Part shown: one piece after another, positions 1 to 5,129 of the stretch
Numbering within the stretch: position 1 is the first letter of the stretch
Layout of the letters: every line of letters begins with the position of its first letter
Translations under genes and position numbers: made by a program
Origin: DASPFV01 sp035620975
GTDB lineage: Bacteria > Acidobacteriota > Vicinamibacteria > Vicinamibacterales > 2-12-FULL-66-21
Direction: 5' to 3'
Assembly (NCBI GenBank): GCA_035620975.1
Contig: DASPFV010000109.1
Span: 1 to 5,129 of the forward strand
DNA: 5,129 bases
Notes under the pieces: model-generated
What the model saw: only the letters and a program-made list of their open reading frames with translations
Databases searched by the model: none
What the model was told of the DNA's origin: nothing

Positions 1-453
1 CCGGCGGTGGAGCCTGCACCCCGCACACTGCATGCGGCCGACGCGCCGGCGCCACTGACGCGTGTGTCCCGGAGCGCATCGACCGCAGAAGGCCCCGCGC
101 CGGTCGGGCCGAATCCGGCGAGGCCGGCGCTCGAGGCCGGGCCCCCAGGTCCCGTCGTGCTCTCGAGCGCGACCGAGCCGCCGGAACCTGCAAGCATCAC
201 AATCAGCGGGTGCCTCGAGCTCGACAAGCAGAGGTTCTGGCTCAAGGACACGTCCGGGGTGGACGTCCCCACGTCGCGGAGCTGGAAGACCGGCTTTCTC
301 AGGAAGCGCTCGGCCTCTGTCGCTCTGGTGGATACCACCAATGCGCTGCGACTGACGAGTCATGTCGGGCAGCGCATCGCCGTCACGGGGACGTTCGTCG
401 ACCGCGAGCTGCGGGCGCATTCCCTGCGCACGGTCGACGGGGCGTGCAGGTAA
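1..453 (+). CDS. Pro/Ala-rich protein with C-terminal putative OB-fold domain (5' end cut off)
   Basis: The reading frame is open from the first base, so the true start probably lies before the window; an in-frame GTG at position 7 is the first start codon visible but has no room for a ribosome site. About 150 residues are seen. Codons 1-64 are rich in Pro and Ala, like a flexible periplasmic linker. From codon 65 a compact domain begins with SITISGCLE, followed by an FWLKD strand, a SRSWKTGFL segment and a final VGQRIAVTGTFVDREL strand pair, ending in ACR and a TAA stop. The GCLE opening and the G-x-x-V-x-V-T-G strand recall the OB-fold-like proteins (DUF5818-like) common in Acidobacteriota, which are usually secreted and of unknown role. 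The family link is from memory of its pattern. A signal peptide cannot be judged because the N terminus is missing. The gene converges on the propeller gene that ends at 536. Confidence 0.75.
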   Translation, partial: PAVEPAPRTLHAADAPAPLTRVSRSASTAEGPAPVGPNPARPALEAGPPGPVVLSSATEPPEPASITISGCLELDKQRFWLKDTSGVDVPTSRSWKTGFLRKRSASVALVDTTNALRLTSHVGQRIAVTGTFVDRELRAHSLRTVDGACR

Positions 454-459
454 CGCCCA

Positions 460-489
460 GTTCACGGGCGGTCCGGGCGATACGTGAAC
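460..489. terminator. Weak hairpin between convergent genes
   Basis: A 7-bp perfect inverted repeat (GTTCACG at 460-466, CGTGAAC at 483-489) encloses a 16-base loop. A shorter alternative stem, CGCCC/GGGCG (454-458 with 466-470), overlaps it. It lies just after the TAA stop of the left-hand gene and before the stop of the convergent gene at 536. There is no T-tract on either strand, so a role as an intrinsic terminator is only suggested by position. Confidence 0.2.
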
Positions 490-535
490 GGCGACAGCCG
501 GCGATACCTGGAAACCGCGCTGAAGAGCTCCACCC

Positions 536-1843
536 TCACTTACCGAACGCGTACAGGTAGCTGTCGGTTCTCACATAGATGTGTCTGTCGACCAATGCCG
601 GTGTCGCCAGGATCCCGCCGTCGAGCTTGTTCGTCGCCAGTACCTTGAACTCCGCACCAGCATCCAGCACCACCACGACGCCCTCTTCAGACGCGATGTA
701 GACCTTCTGGTCCGCGGCCACTGGTGAAGAGTAGTAATAGCCCGGCGCCCCCACCCGCGCGGTGTACAGCAGATCGCCGGTCCTCGCGACTCGACAGGAC
801 ACGATGCCGCCATTCTGGAACGTGTAGAGTCTTCCGTTGTAATAGAGAGGTGACGGAACACCGGGCACGCCCTTCCTCTCCGACCAGGCGACATTCGCCT
901 GGCTCAGTTCCCCGGTGCTGCCCGGACGGACGGCCATGACGCGAGCCGAGTTGTTCGCATAGAACTGCGCGGCTCGATCAGGGTTCCGTCGTTCAGCGGC
1001 CGTTTCCAGGATGATGTCCGGCGCGGCGAAGAACAGCAGACCCTCGCCAATAACCGGCGTACTTTTCCCGGACGGCGGCAGTCCTCCGACCCACCATCGC
1101 TCCGTTCCATCCGCGAGGGCGTAGGCCATCAGCCGCTGGTTCGGCTTGAAGTCGCCTCCGAGCACGATGATCTCGTCGATGCCGTCGTGACGCCAGTGCA
1201 CCGGAGTGGACCATCCATACTGAAACATCGAACGGTCCGTCTTCCAGACAGTGCGGCCGTCACGCCGATCGACGGCGAGCAGGTAGGCGTCCTTCCCCTG
1301 GTGGTTCAGCACCAGCAGTTGACCGGCGACGATCGGTGAAGAGACTGCGCCATAGGGGTTTTCGGGCAAAGGAAGTCGGCGTTCCCATTTCAGGTTCCCG
1401 TTCAGGTCGTACGACACCAACCCGTAGGATCCGAAGTAGACGTAAACGCTGTCGCCGTCCGTGGCGGGCGTCGCCCCGGCCGGGCTACTGAGCTCGTGGA
1501 CCTCTTCGATCTGTTCGGGCGCCACGCTACGCCGCCAGAGGACCCTCCCGGTGCGCCTCTCGATGCAGAGAGTGGAGAGTCGCCTGCTGGCCTGGTCGAA
1601 TTCCGTCAGGAAGATGCGGTCGTCCCACACGACCGGTGACGACAGTCCAGCCCCCAGCGGAGTCCTCCAGAGAACGTTCTGATCGGGGCCGAAGTGAACG
1701 GGCGGTGTGCCCGCGCCGAGGCCAGACGCGTTCGGCCCCCTGAATTGAGGCCACCAGGCCTTCCCACTCTTCTGCGCTGCGCCGCTGGTGCTCGACGACA
1801 GGAAGGCCACGAGGAGGACGATACGGGGGACTGAGCGATTCAT
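536..1843 (-). CDS. Exported PQQ-binding-like beta-propeller (BamB-like) protein
   Basis: A 435-residue protein with an N-terminal signal peptide (hydrophobic residues 8-16, likely cleavage near SGAAQ at 20-24), so it should act in the periplasm or outside the cell. The mature part opens with a WWPQFRGPNASG motif (residues 30-41), typical of the BamB-like PQQ-propeller proteins abundant in Acidobacteriota and Planctomycetota. Repeated blades follow, each with a strand pattern of the type 'G..YL.A.D...G...W': RTGRVLWRR (98-105), LNGNLKWER (147-155), RRDGRTVWKT (193-202), LADGTERWW (243-251) and a C-terminal series ending VRTDSYLYAF. 'SSP' or 'STP' turns recur (69, 119, 169, 212, 261, 373). No catalytic residues of quinoprotein dehydrogenases are evident, so binding or scaffolding is more likely than catalysis. 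True BamB, the BAM-complex lipoprotein, has a lipobox Cys that is absent here, so I give no symbol. ATG at 1843 is preceded by GGGAG with a 6-base spacer. It is last in the minus-strand cluster. Confidence 0.88.
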   Translation of the reverse strand: MNRSVPRIVLLVAFLSSSTSGAAQKSGKAWWPQFRGPNASGLGAGTPPVHFGPDQNVLWRTPLGAGLSSPVVWDDRIFLTEFDQASRRLSTLCIERRTGRVLWRRSVAPEQIEEVHELSSPAGATPATDGDSVYVYFGSYGLVSYDLNGNLKWERRLPLPENPYGAVSSPIVAGQLLVLNHQGKDAYLLAVDRRDGRTVWKTDRSMFQYGWSTPVHWRHDGIDEIIVLGGDFKPNQRLMAYALADGTERWWVGGLPPSGKSTPVIGEGLLFFAAPDIILETAAERRNPDRAAQFYANNSARVMAVRPGSTGELSQANVAWSERKGVPGVPSPLYYNGRLYTFQNGGIVSCRVARTGDLLYTARVGAPGYYYSSPVAADQKVYIASEEGVVVVLDAGAEFKVLATNKLDGGILATPALVDRHIYVRTDSYLYAFGK

Positions 1844-1878
1844 GATCCTCTCCCGACGCAGAGCGCGCCGGCCGCCAT
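1840..1878 (-). other. Possible 12-codon leader ORF overlapping the propeller gene start
   Basis: On the minus strand an ATG at 1876-1878 starts a 12-codon frame (MAAGALCVGRGS) whose TGA stop overlaps the ATG of the propeller gene in the classic ATGA arrangement. An AGGAGGAGGA tract (1881-1890) sits just upstream and is the strongest Shine-Dalgarno-like sequence in this intergenic stretch. This could be a translated leader that couples ribosomes into the next gene. It could equally be chance, since the propeller gene has its own GGGAG site and the peptide shows no recognisable features. Confidence 0.2.
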
Positions 1879-1909
1879 TGTCCTCCTCCTGCGTGGCGAT
1901 GTCGACGAT

Positions 1910-2389
1910 TCAGTGCCTGCCCATCTCTTCGCGTACCTTCTTCCATTCCGCCGCTTCGGCCTTGAGGGCGGGGTCCATCGTCCTCCAGAAGCGTACCGCC
2001 GGCAGATTCAGGAGTTCCTTCCCCAACTCGTCCTCCGCGAGCCGCCGGGAGGCCTCGTCCGCCAGAAAAGCTTCCTGCATCACCTCCGCGCTCATCGCGG
2101 CCAGCTTCGTGAGCAGGTACTCACGGGCGCTGATCTGCTGTCTTTCGAGGACATGCGCCATCTCCGGTATCGCCTCGTACACCCTCGTCCAGCCGTCGAT
2201 GTCGTCGTTCCCTTTCGGAGGGTCGATCCCGGCGGCGCGGTCTTCGAAGTCAGGGATCTCCTTCAGGAGCTTGAGGAGCTCGCGCTCGACTGCAAACATG
2301 CGTCGGACGTTGTCGGCAGTCAGACGGTGCTTCGAGATGGCGAGCGATTGCTCGCCCGGGAGGAGCACGGACAGCGGACTGTCCTGCAC
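1910..2389 (-). CDS. Unknown small helical protein, possibly exported
   Basis: With the only ordinary start codon in its frame (GTG at 2387-2389) the product has 159 residues, almost all predicted helical and strongly charged. Visible segments are LTADNVRRMFAVERELLKLL (residues 23-42), an acidic linker with DPPKGNDDID (56-65), WTRVYEAIPEMAHVLERQ (67-84), then ISAREYLLTKLAAMSAEVMQ (86-105), and a C-terminal basic/acidic helix ending EEMGRH. The plan 'LT..N......... / P....L....I..REY.L....' resembles small uncharacterised secreted proteins of Acidobacteriota; I know no function. The GTG start has no good ribosome site. Reading the same frame upstream gives FGLVTVLSLGGTPVQ (from 2428 leftwards), which looks like a signal-peptide core, but it has no start codon before the TGA at 2441-2443. 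An ATG at 2442-2444 in the next frame would supply one if a single base were removed. The frame is followed by 66 bases and then the propeller gene, consistent with one operon. Confidence 0.7.
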   Translation of the reverse strand: MQDSPLSVLLPGEQSLAISKHRLTADNVRRMFAVERELLKLLKEIPDFEDRAAGIDPPKGNDDIDGWTRVYEAIPEMAHVLERQQISAREYLLTKLAAMSAEVMQEAFLADEASRRLAEDELGKELLNLPAVRFWRTMDPALKAEAAEWKKVREEMGRH

Positions 2390-2444
2390 AGGCGTGCCGC
2401 CGAGGGACAGGACAGTGACCAGTCCAAACCATTGCCAGATTCAT

Positions 2445-2566
2445 CCGCGTGCCAGCCACGGCCGGACACGGGGCATTGACTCGCGTCAGGCAGATGTTGT
2501 CCTCGATGGTGTTGACGCCCGGAGCGAGGTTGCGGATGTCGACTCCCTTAGACTGCGCCCTGGCAG
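2445..2566 (-). other. Coding-like intergenic stretch without a start codon
   Basis: Between the membrane-protein stop (2567) and the helical-protein region, one minus-strand frame reads through as SKGVDIRNLAPGVNTIEDN then ICLTRVNAPCPAVAGTRM. By hand count about three quarters of its codons end in G or C while second positions are A/T-rich, the pattern of real genes here. No ATG, GTG or TTG opens it outside the preceding gene, and its frame continues into the antisense-looking part of the next gene. It could be a decayed gene remnant, an N-terminal extension of the downstream gene broken by a frameshift, or untranslated leader. Confidence 0.25.
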
Positions 2567-2860
2567 TCAGCTCTGATACGGCCCGCCGGAGACGATTGCG
2601 GGCACCACGAGGTACCCGATCCCCGCCAGGGTCTGCGGAACAACGCCCCGCGCCGGCAGGGTCGTCCATCGTCGGTAGCAGAACCACGCCTGCAGCAGGA
2701 CGCCAGCCGTGACGTACACCGCCGCCAATGGCCGGGGCCAGTAGGGATACCAATAGATGACGAAACCGCCGGTCAGCATGGGGTACAAGCCGACATACAG
2801 CAGCGAAAACAGCAGCGCGATTACGATTCCGGCAACGGTCAGCCCCGTTACGCGTCCCAC
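2567..2860 (-). CDS. Small multi-pass membrane protein of unknown function
   Basis: I place the start at GTG 2858-2860, giving 97 residues, because a GGAGG (2866-2870) lies 5 bases upstream. The longer frame back to ATG 2935 would begin inside the REPIN-like palindrome, and its first 20 or so residues look unlike a protein domain. Three to four hydrophobic segments are visible: LTVAGIVIALLFSLLYVGLY, then GGFVIYWYPYW with PLAAVYVTAGVLLQAWFCY, and a last one around TLAGIGYLVVPAIVSGG near the C terminus. A short basic loop (YRRWTTLPAR) separates the third from the last. The aromatic-rich YWYPYWPRP turn is striking. I do not recognise a family; small inner-membrane proteins of this kind are common and mostly uncharacterised. 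It is the first gene of the minus-strand cluster and ends with TGA about 175 bases before the next ordinary start. Starts at GTG 2866 or 2872 in the same frame are also possible. Confidence 0.65.
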   Translation of the reverse strand: MGRVTGLTVAGIVIALLFSLLYVGLYPMLTGGFVIYWYPYWPRPLAAVYVTAGVLLQAWFCYRRWTTLPARGVVPQTLAGIGYLVVPAIVSGGPYQS

Positions 2861-2865
2861 ACGCA

Positions 2866-2870
2866 CCTCC
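2866..2870 (-). promoter_or_regulatory. Shine-Dalgarno that decides the membrane-protein start
   Basis: GGAGG on the minus strand ends 5 bases before the GTG at 2858-2860. It is the best ribosome site near the beginning of this frame, favouring the short start over the ATG at 2935. Confidence 0.45.
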
Positions 2871-2900
2871 ACGCGTTCAATGTGTATCTCGTGGCTGGTC

Positions 2901-2916
2901 GGGCTCGCCCGAGCCC
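2901..2916. repeat. GGGCTCG/CGAGCCC hairpin beside the palindromic element
   Basis: GGGCTCG (2901-2907) and CGAGCCC (2910-2916) are perfect reverse complements around two bases, so a GC-rich hairpin with a tight loop can form. It ends two bases before the large palindrome starts at 2919. It may be part of the same element, a target-site structure or chance. Confidence 0.35.
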
Positions 2917-2918
2917 CT

Positions 2919-2990
2919 GGGGTCAGGTCTTGCATTGACGTACGAGCCTTTTGAAGGGGTCTTCAGTACGTCATTGCAAGACCTGACCCC
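2919..2990. mobile_element. REPIN/MITE-like 25-bp imperfect palindrome
   Basis: Two 25-base arms, 2919-2943 (beginning GGGGTCAGGTCTTGCA) and 2966-2990 (ending TGCAAGACCTGACCCC), pair at 24 of 25 positions, with one T-T mismatch (2935/2974). They enclose a 22-base spacer that holds a smaller GAAG/CTTC stem. Such GGGGTCAGGTCTTGCA-type arms recall the repeated extragenic palindromes that are moved by REP-associated Y1 tyrosine transposases (RAYT, related to IS200/IS605). That is from memory of the pattern; no transposase is present in the window, so it would be a non-autonomous copy. It sits between two divergent genes. It could alternatively be a long terminator or an RNA hairpin. Confidence 0.7.
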
Positions 2991-3108
2991 GGGCGACCCC
3001 CGGGGCGAGTCACTGCTGGAGCCGTTGCCGTCCGCCTCGCCTTGCCGCCGACGCCTGGCGTGAGGAAGGGGCGAACGACCGCTGTCCCGGGATCGTCCAA
3101 TGACCTCT

Positions 3109-3113
3109 GGAGG
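3109..3113 (+). promoter_or_regulatory. Shine-Dalgarno that decides the solenoid-protein start
   Basis: GGAGG lies 7 bases before ATG 3121. The earlier in-frame ATG at 3100 has no comparable site and would put seven extra residues in front of a normal signal peptide, so 3121 is preferred. Confidence 0.7.
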
Positions 3114-3120
3114 TACCTCG

Positions 3121-4131
3121 ATGTCTCGTCGGTTCTTGTCGGCGGCGCGCAGCATCGCCCCGGCCCTGCTGATTCTCACGCTGCTTTCCGCCGCGGCCCA
3201 GGCCCAGACCGCTGCGGGAGCTTTTCAGCGGACGCTCACTGTCGGTGCCAGCCCGGCGATCGAGATCTCGGCGGGTGCCGGACGCATCGACATACGTCCC
3301 GGAGCGCCCGACCGGGTCGAGATCAGCGCCGAAGTCCGGGCCGGCGAATGGACCGGCTGGTTCCGCCGGGGCGGGTTGAGTGCGCAGGAACGGGTGCGGC
3401 AGGTGGAAGCCAGCCCACCCGTCGAGCAATCCGGCGACACCGTTCGGATCGGGTACGTGGCAGACGACGATCGGCGCCACGGCGTGACGATCAGTTACGT
3501 GCTGACCGTGCCACCGGCATCGAACATCGTGGCGCGGACCGGTTCGGGATCGCAGCAGGTCGAGGGGGTCTCGGGACGCGTCGAGACGCACAGCGGCTCG
3601 GGATCGTTGACGCTTCGCGCGGTGGGCGCGGTCCGCGCGTCCGCCGGGTCGGGCTCGATCACGGCGGATCGTGTGGAGGGCGCCTTTCATGCCTCGACGG
3701 GAAGCGGGTCGATTCGGGCATTGGACGTGGCCGGGCCGGTGACCGCGAAGACCTCCAGTGGCGGGATCGAGGTCGTTCAGACGGGCAGCGGCGCGGTGGA
3801 CGTGTCATCCAGCTCCGGCTCGATCTCGGTCCGCGGCGTGCGCGGCAGCCTGCAGGCATCCACGTCGAGCGGGGGTCTCACCCTGCAGGGGGAGCTCGCC
3901 GGCGACTGGCGCGTCTCCGCATCCTCTGGAAGCGTCAGGATTGCTCTTCCCCCGGCCCAGGGATTCGAGCTCGACGTGCATACGGGATCCGGTTCGATTG
4001 ACGTCGACTTCCCCGTCACGGTCCAGGGGACGGTCGGCCGCCGATCCCTGAAGGGATCCGCCCAGGGTGGTGGGCCGCTGCTGCACGTGCGGACCTCTTC
4101 GGGCGGGATCGCGATCCAGAAGCGCACCTGA
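3121..4131 (+). CDS. Exported DUF4097-like beta-solenoid protein
   Basis: From ATG 3121, with a GGAGG 7 bases upstream, the product has 336 residues. Residues 1-29 form a signal peptide: basic SRRFLSAAR, hydrophobic LLILTLLSAAAQA, likely cleavage near AQA. Residues 37-75 (FQRTLTVGASPAIEISAGAG and RIDIRPGAPDRVEISAEV) give the opening strands typical of the DUF4097 family, in which 'v.v..G.v.i....' repeats form a beta-solenoid. Residues 76-125 hold a charged insert. From residue 140 a run of turns recurs about every 18 residues, each with a G/S-S-G-S/G-G/I core. C-terminal strands end SSGGIAIQKRT. The family is usually called 'DUF4097 domain-containing' or 'putative adhesin'; its biochemical role is unknown, and a surface or periplasmic structural role is the inference. 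The gene diverges from the membrane-protein gene across the palindromic element and converges on the gene ending at 4174. Confidence 0.9.
   Translation: MSRRFLSAARSIAPALLILTLLSAAAQAQTAAGAFQRTLTVGASPAIEISAGAGRIDIRPGAPDRVEISAEVRAGEWTGWFRRGGLSAQERVRQVEASPPVEQSGDTVRIGYVADDDRRHGVTISYVLTVPPASNIVARTGSGSQQVEGVSGRVETHSGSGSLTLRAVGAVRASAGSGSITADRVEGAFHASTGSGSIRALDVAGPVTAKTSSGGIEVVQTGSGAVDVSSSSGSISVRGVRGSLQASTSSGGLTLQGELAGDWRVSASSGSVRIALPPAQGFELDVHTGSGSIDVDFPVTVQGTVGRRSLKGSAQGGGPLLHVRTSSGGIAIQKRT
3538..3996 (+). repeat. About 18-residue (54-bp) periodic beta-strand repeats
   Basis: Within the DUF4097-like protein, GSGS or SSGG turns occur near residues 141, 159, 177, 195, 212, 231, 249, 268 and 289, spaced 17 to 21 with 18 most common. 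Examples are TGSGSQQVEG, SGSGSLTLRA, AGSGSITADR, TGSGSIRALD and TSSGGIEVVQ. Each unit gives two short strands joined by a Gly/Ser turn, as expected for coils of a solenoid. Copies differ at the DNA level, so this is an old protein repeat and not a recent tandem duplication. Confidence 0.7.
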
Positions 4132-4136
4132 CTGCG

Positions 4137-4162
4137 TCGGCTGCGGCCCACCCCGCAGCCGA
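4137..4162. terminator. Hairpin between convergent genes
   Basis: TCGGCTGCGG (4137-4146) pairs perfectly with CCGCAGCCGA (4153-4162) around a 6-base loop, 5 bases after the solenoid-gene stop and 11 bases before the stop of the opposing gene. A second perfect palindrome, CGAGGCCTCG, follows at 4164-4173. No T-run follows on either strand, so this is a hairpin-only candidate for a bidirectional terminator or transcript end. Confidence 0.5.
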
Positions 4163-4173
4163 TCGAGGCCTCG

Positions 4174-5079
4174 TTACTGGCGGGGCACCGCGAGCGGCCC
4201 CAGATTGCGCGCCGGCCCGATGCGGCGTGCTTCGATCTTCTGAAAGTCCCTTTCCCACGTCCGCCCACCGTCATCCGATCGGTCGGCCGTCCAGGAGAAC
4301 GCGTCTGCGCGGATGTCGTGGTAACGGATCCTCCAGACGGACGGCGTGTCGCTCGTCACTCCGAACTTCTGCTCGATGTGAATCTCGTCGCCGACCTTGC
4401 GGCCGGTACCGAAGTCCTGCAGCCCGGTCCCCGCGTCTGCGCCAATCAGCTCCCATCGTCCCATCGCGCGGTTGTAGTTCCGCAGCGTCGTCGTGACGTA
4501 ATACGTCTCTCCCTTGTCGCCGACGATGCGGTACTCGTCGAGAATCTGTCCCTCGTCGAGTCGCACGGCGCTCCAGTAGCCGCGGAACGAGCCGTATTCC
4601 TTGCTGTCGGCGGTGAACTCCCAGTCGCCCAGCAGGTAGTCGAAGTCGCCCTTGTGGGCGTCGAAATCCGCCCGCATTTCGTCGGGACTCCGGGTGCCCG
4701 CGGCCCGCGTGATCCGCGAGAACGTGAACTCGCCGCTGTCGTCGCCAATCGAGTACCGGCCACTGATGGTGTCCCCGGCGAGGACGCCTTCGATAACGTA
4801 GCCACGGACCGTCCCGTCGGGACGGGGACCCTCGCCCTCGAGCCGCAGCGTGCGCGTGTCCGGACGGAAGCTGCCCTTGCGAACCGGCGTCCGGACGGCC
4901 TGGCCGCCGGCGCGCCAGAACACGGTACCGGAGACGCCACCCTTGCCATCGAAGGCCAGGTCCAGAAACGTCGCGCCCTCGGCGCCCCACCGGCCGGACA
5001 GCTCGTCCGTCGTTTGCGCGCGCGCGGCGGCGACGAGCATCACGACCGCAGCGATTGTGCAGAGTGTTCTCTTCAACAT
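4174..5079 (-). CDS. Secreted protein of unknown function with DUF1579-like C-terminal domain
   Basis: A 301-residue protein starting at ATG 5077-5079 with AGGAG (5087-5091) 7 bases upstream. Residues 1-21 are a signal peptide (LKRT, hydrophobic IAAVVMLVAA, cleavage after ARA or close by). The N-terminal domain, about residues 27-122, has the strand-rich plan GRWGAEG, LDLAFDGKGGVSGTVFW, VRKGSF, YVIEGVLAGDTISGRYS and GEFTFSRI, a repeated style in acidobacterial secreted proteins where each strand pair ends in 'G.(V/I)SG'. After a linker, DFDYLLGDWEF (145-155) opens a second domain resembling DUF1579 or related lipocalin-like proteins ('FD.L.G.W'). It continues through GYWSAVRLDEGQILDEY, NYNRAMGRWELIG (201-213) and FSWTADRSDDGGRTWERDF to the C terminus. 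A small-ligand-binding barrel is the inference; no enzyme residues are evident. It ends with TAA at 4174-4176, facing the solenoid gene. A TATGCT (5106-5111, minus strand) could be a -10 box, but its -35 would fall at the window edge. Confidence 0.85.
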   Translation of the reverse strand: MLKRTLCTIAAVVMLVAAARAQTTDELSGRWGAEGATFLDLAFDGKGGVSGTVFWRAGGQAVRTPVRKGSFRPDTRTLRLEGEGPRPDGTVRGYVIEGVLAGDTISGRYSIGDDSGEFTFSRITRAAGTRSPDEMRADFDAHKGDFDYLLGDWEFTADSKEYGSFRGYWSAVRLDEGQILDEYRIVGDKGETYYVTTTLRNYNRAMGRWELIGADAGTGLQDFGTGRKVGDEIHIEQKFGVTSDTPSVWRIRYHDIRADAFSWTADRSDDGGRTWERDFQKIEARRIGPARNLGPLAVPRQ

Positions 5080-5129
5080 GGCCTCGCTCCTGGCGACGTC
5101 CCCCGAGCATAGCGCAGACCGGCGTGGCG

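Noticed and set aside
1788..2576. Long plus-strand frame of 262 codons
   Set aside because: It lies antisense to the helical-protein gene and intergenic DNA, is rich in Ser and Arg with no domain pattern, and is a by-product of high GC content.
2861..2935. Upstream ATG start for the small membrane protein
   Set aside because: The ATG at 2933-2935 lies inside an arm of the palindromic element, and the added residues look unlike a protein domain; a GGAGG-led GTG at 2860 fits better.
3014..3108. Promoter for the solenoid gene
   Set aside because: The stretch is very GC-rich and no -10/-35 pair with acceptable spacing could be picked out with confidence.
3010..3690. Minus-strand frame of 226 codons
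   Set aside because: It is antisense to the solenoid gene and its product is Arg-rich with no recognisable segments.
3042..4001. Plus-strand frame of 319 codons across the solenoid gene
   Set aside because: It is Arg/Gly-rich low-complexity sequence in the wrong frame of a clear DUF4097-like gene.
4271..5110. Minus-strand frame of 279 codons overlapping the secreted protein in another frame
   Set aside because: It is Arg- and Gly-rich with no domain pattern and no signal peptide; the frame of 4174-5079 explains the DNA better.
4318..5112. Long plus-strand frame of 264 codons
   Set aside because: It is antisense to the secreted protein at 4174-5079, which has a signal peptide, ribosome site and recognisable domains; the plus-strand product has none of these.

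Overview
The window is GC-rich, shows the strong third-position GC bias of a high-GC bacterium, and carries short, mostly exported proteins of poorly characterised families. The mix is a BamB-like PQQ-propeller protein with a WPQFRGPN-type motif, a DUF4097-type beta-solenoid protein, a GCLE-type putative OB-fold protein and several unknown secreted proteins. It resembles Acidobacteriota (Vicinamibacteria-like) genomes. That assignment is inference from protein style; the window has no rRNA or other phylogenetic marker.

Layout. Positions 1-453 (+) hold the 3' part of a Pro/Ala-rich protein with a C-terminal putative OB-fold domain, cut by the left edge. It converges on a minus-strand cluster that reads from right to left: a small membrane protein (2567-2860), a small helical protein (1910-2389, possibly with a frameshifted signal peptide) and an exported PQQ-type beta-propeller protein (536-1843). 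The three point the same way and could be co-transcribed, but no promoter is convincing. A 72-bp imperfect palindrome (2919-2990), probably a REPIN/MITE-like non-autonomous element, lies upstream of this cluster, between it and the divergent plus-strand gene for a DUF4097-like beta-solenoid protein (3121-4131). That gene converges, across a 10-bp hairpin, on a minus-strand gene for a secreted two-domain protein (4174-5079).

How the genes work together. Four of the five complete genes encode, or may encode, exported or membrane proteins, which suggests envelope functions. There is no enzyme pathway or recognisable defence, secretion or mobile-gene system here. The most interesting points are the REPIN-like palindrome, the possible frameshift at the start of the 1910-2389 gene together with a coding-like stretch just upstream of it, a 12-codon leader ORF with a strong Shine-Dalgarno sequence that overlaps the propeller gene start by ATGA, and the regular 18-residue repeat of the DUF4097-like protein. 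I see no tRNA, rRNA, CRISPR array or transposase gene.
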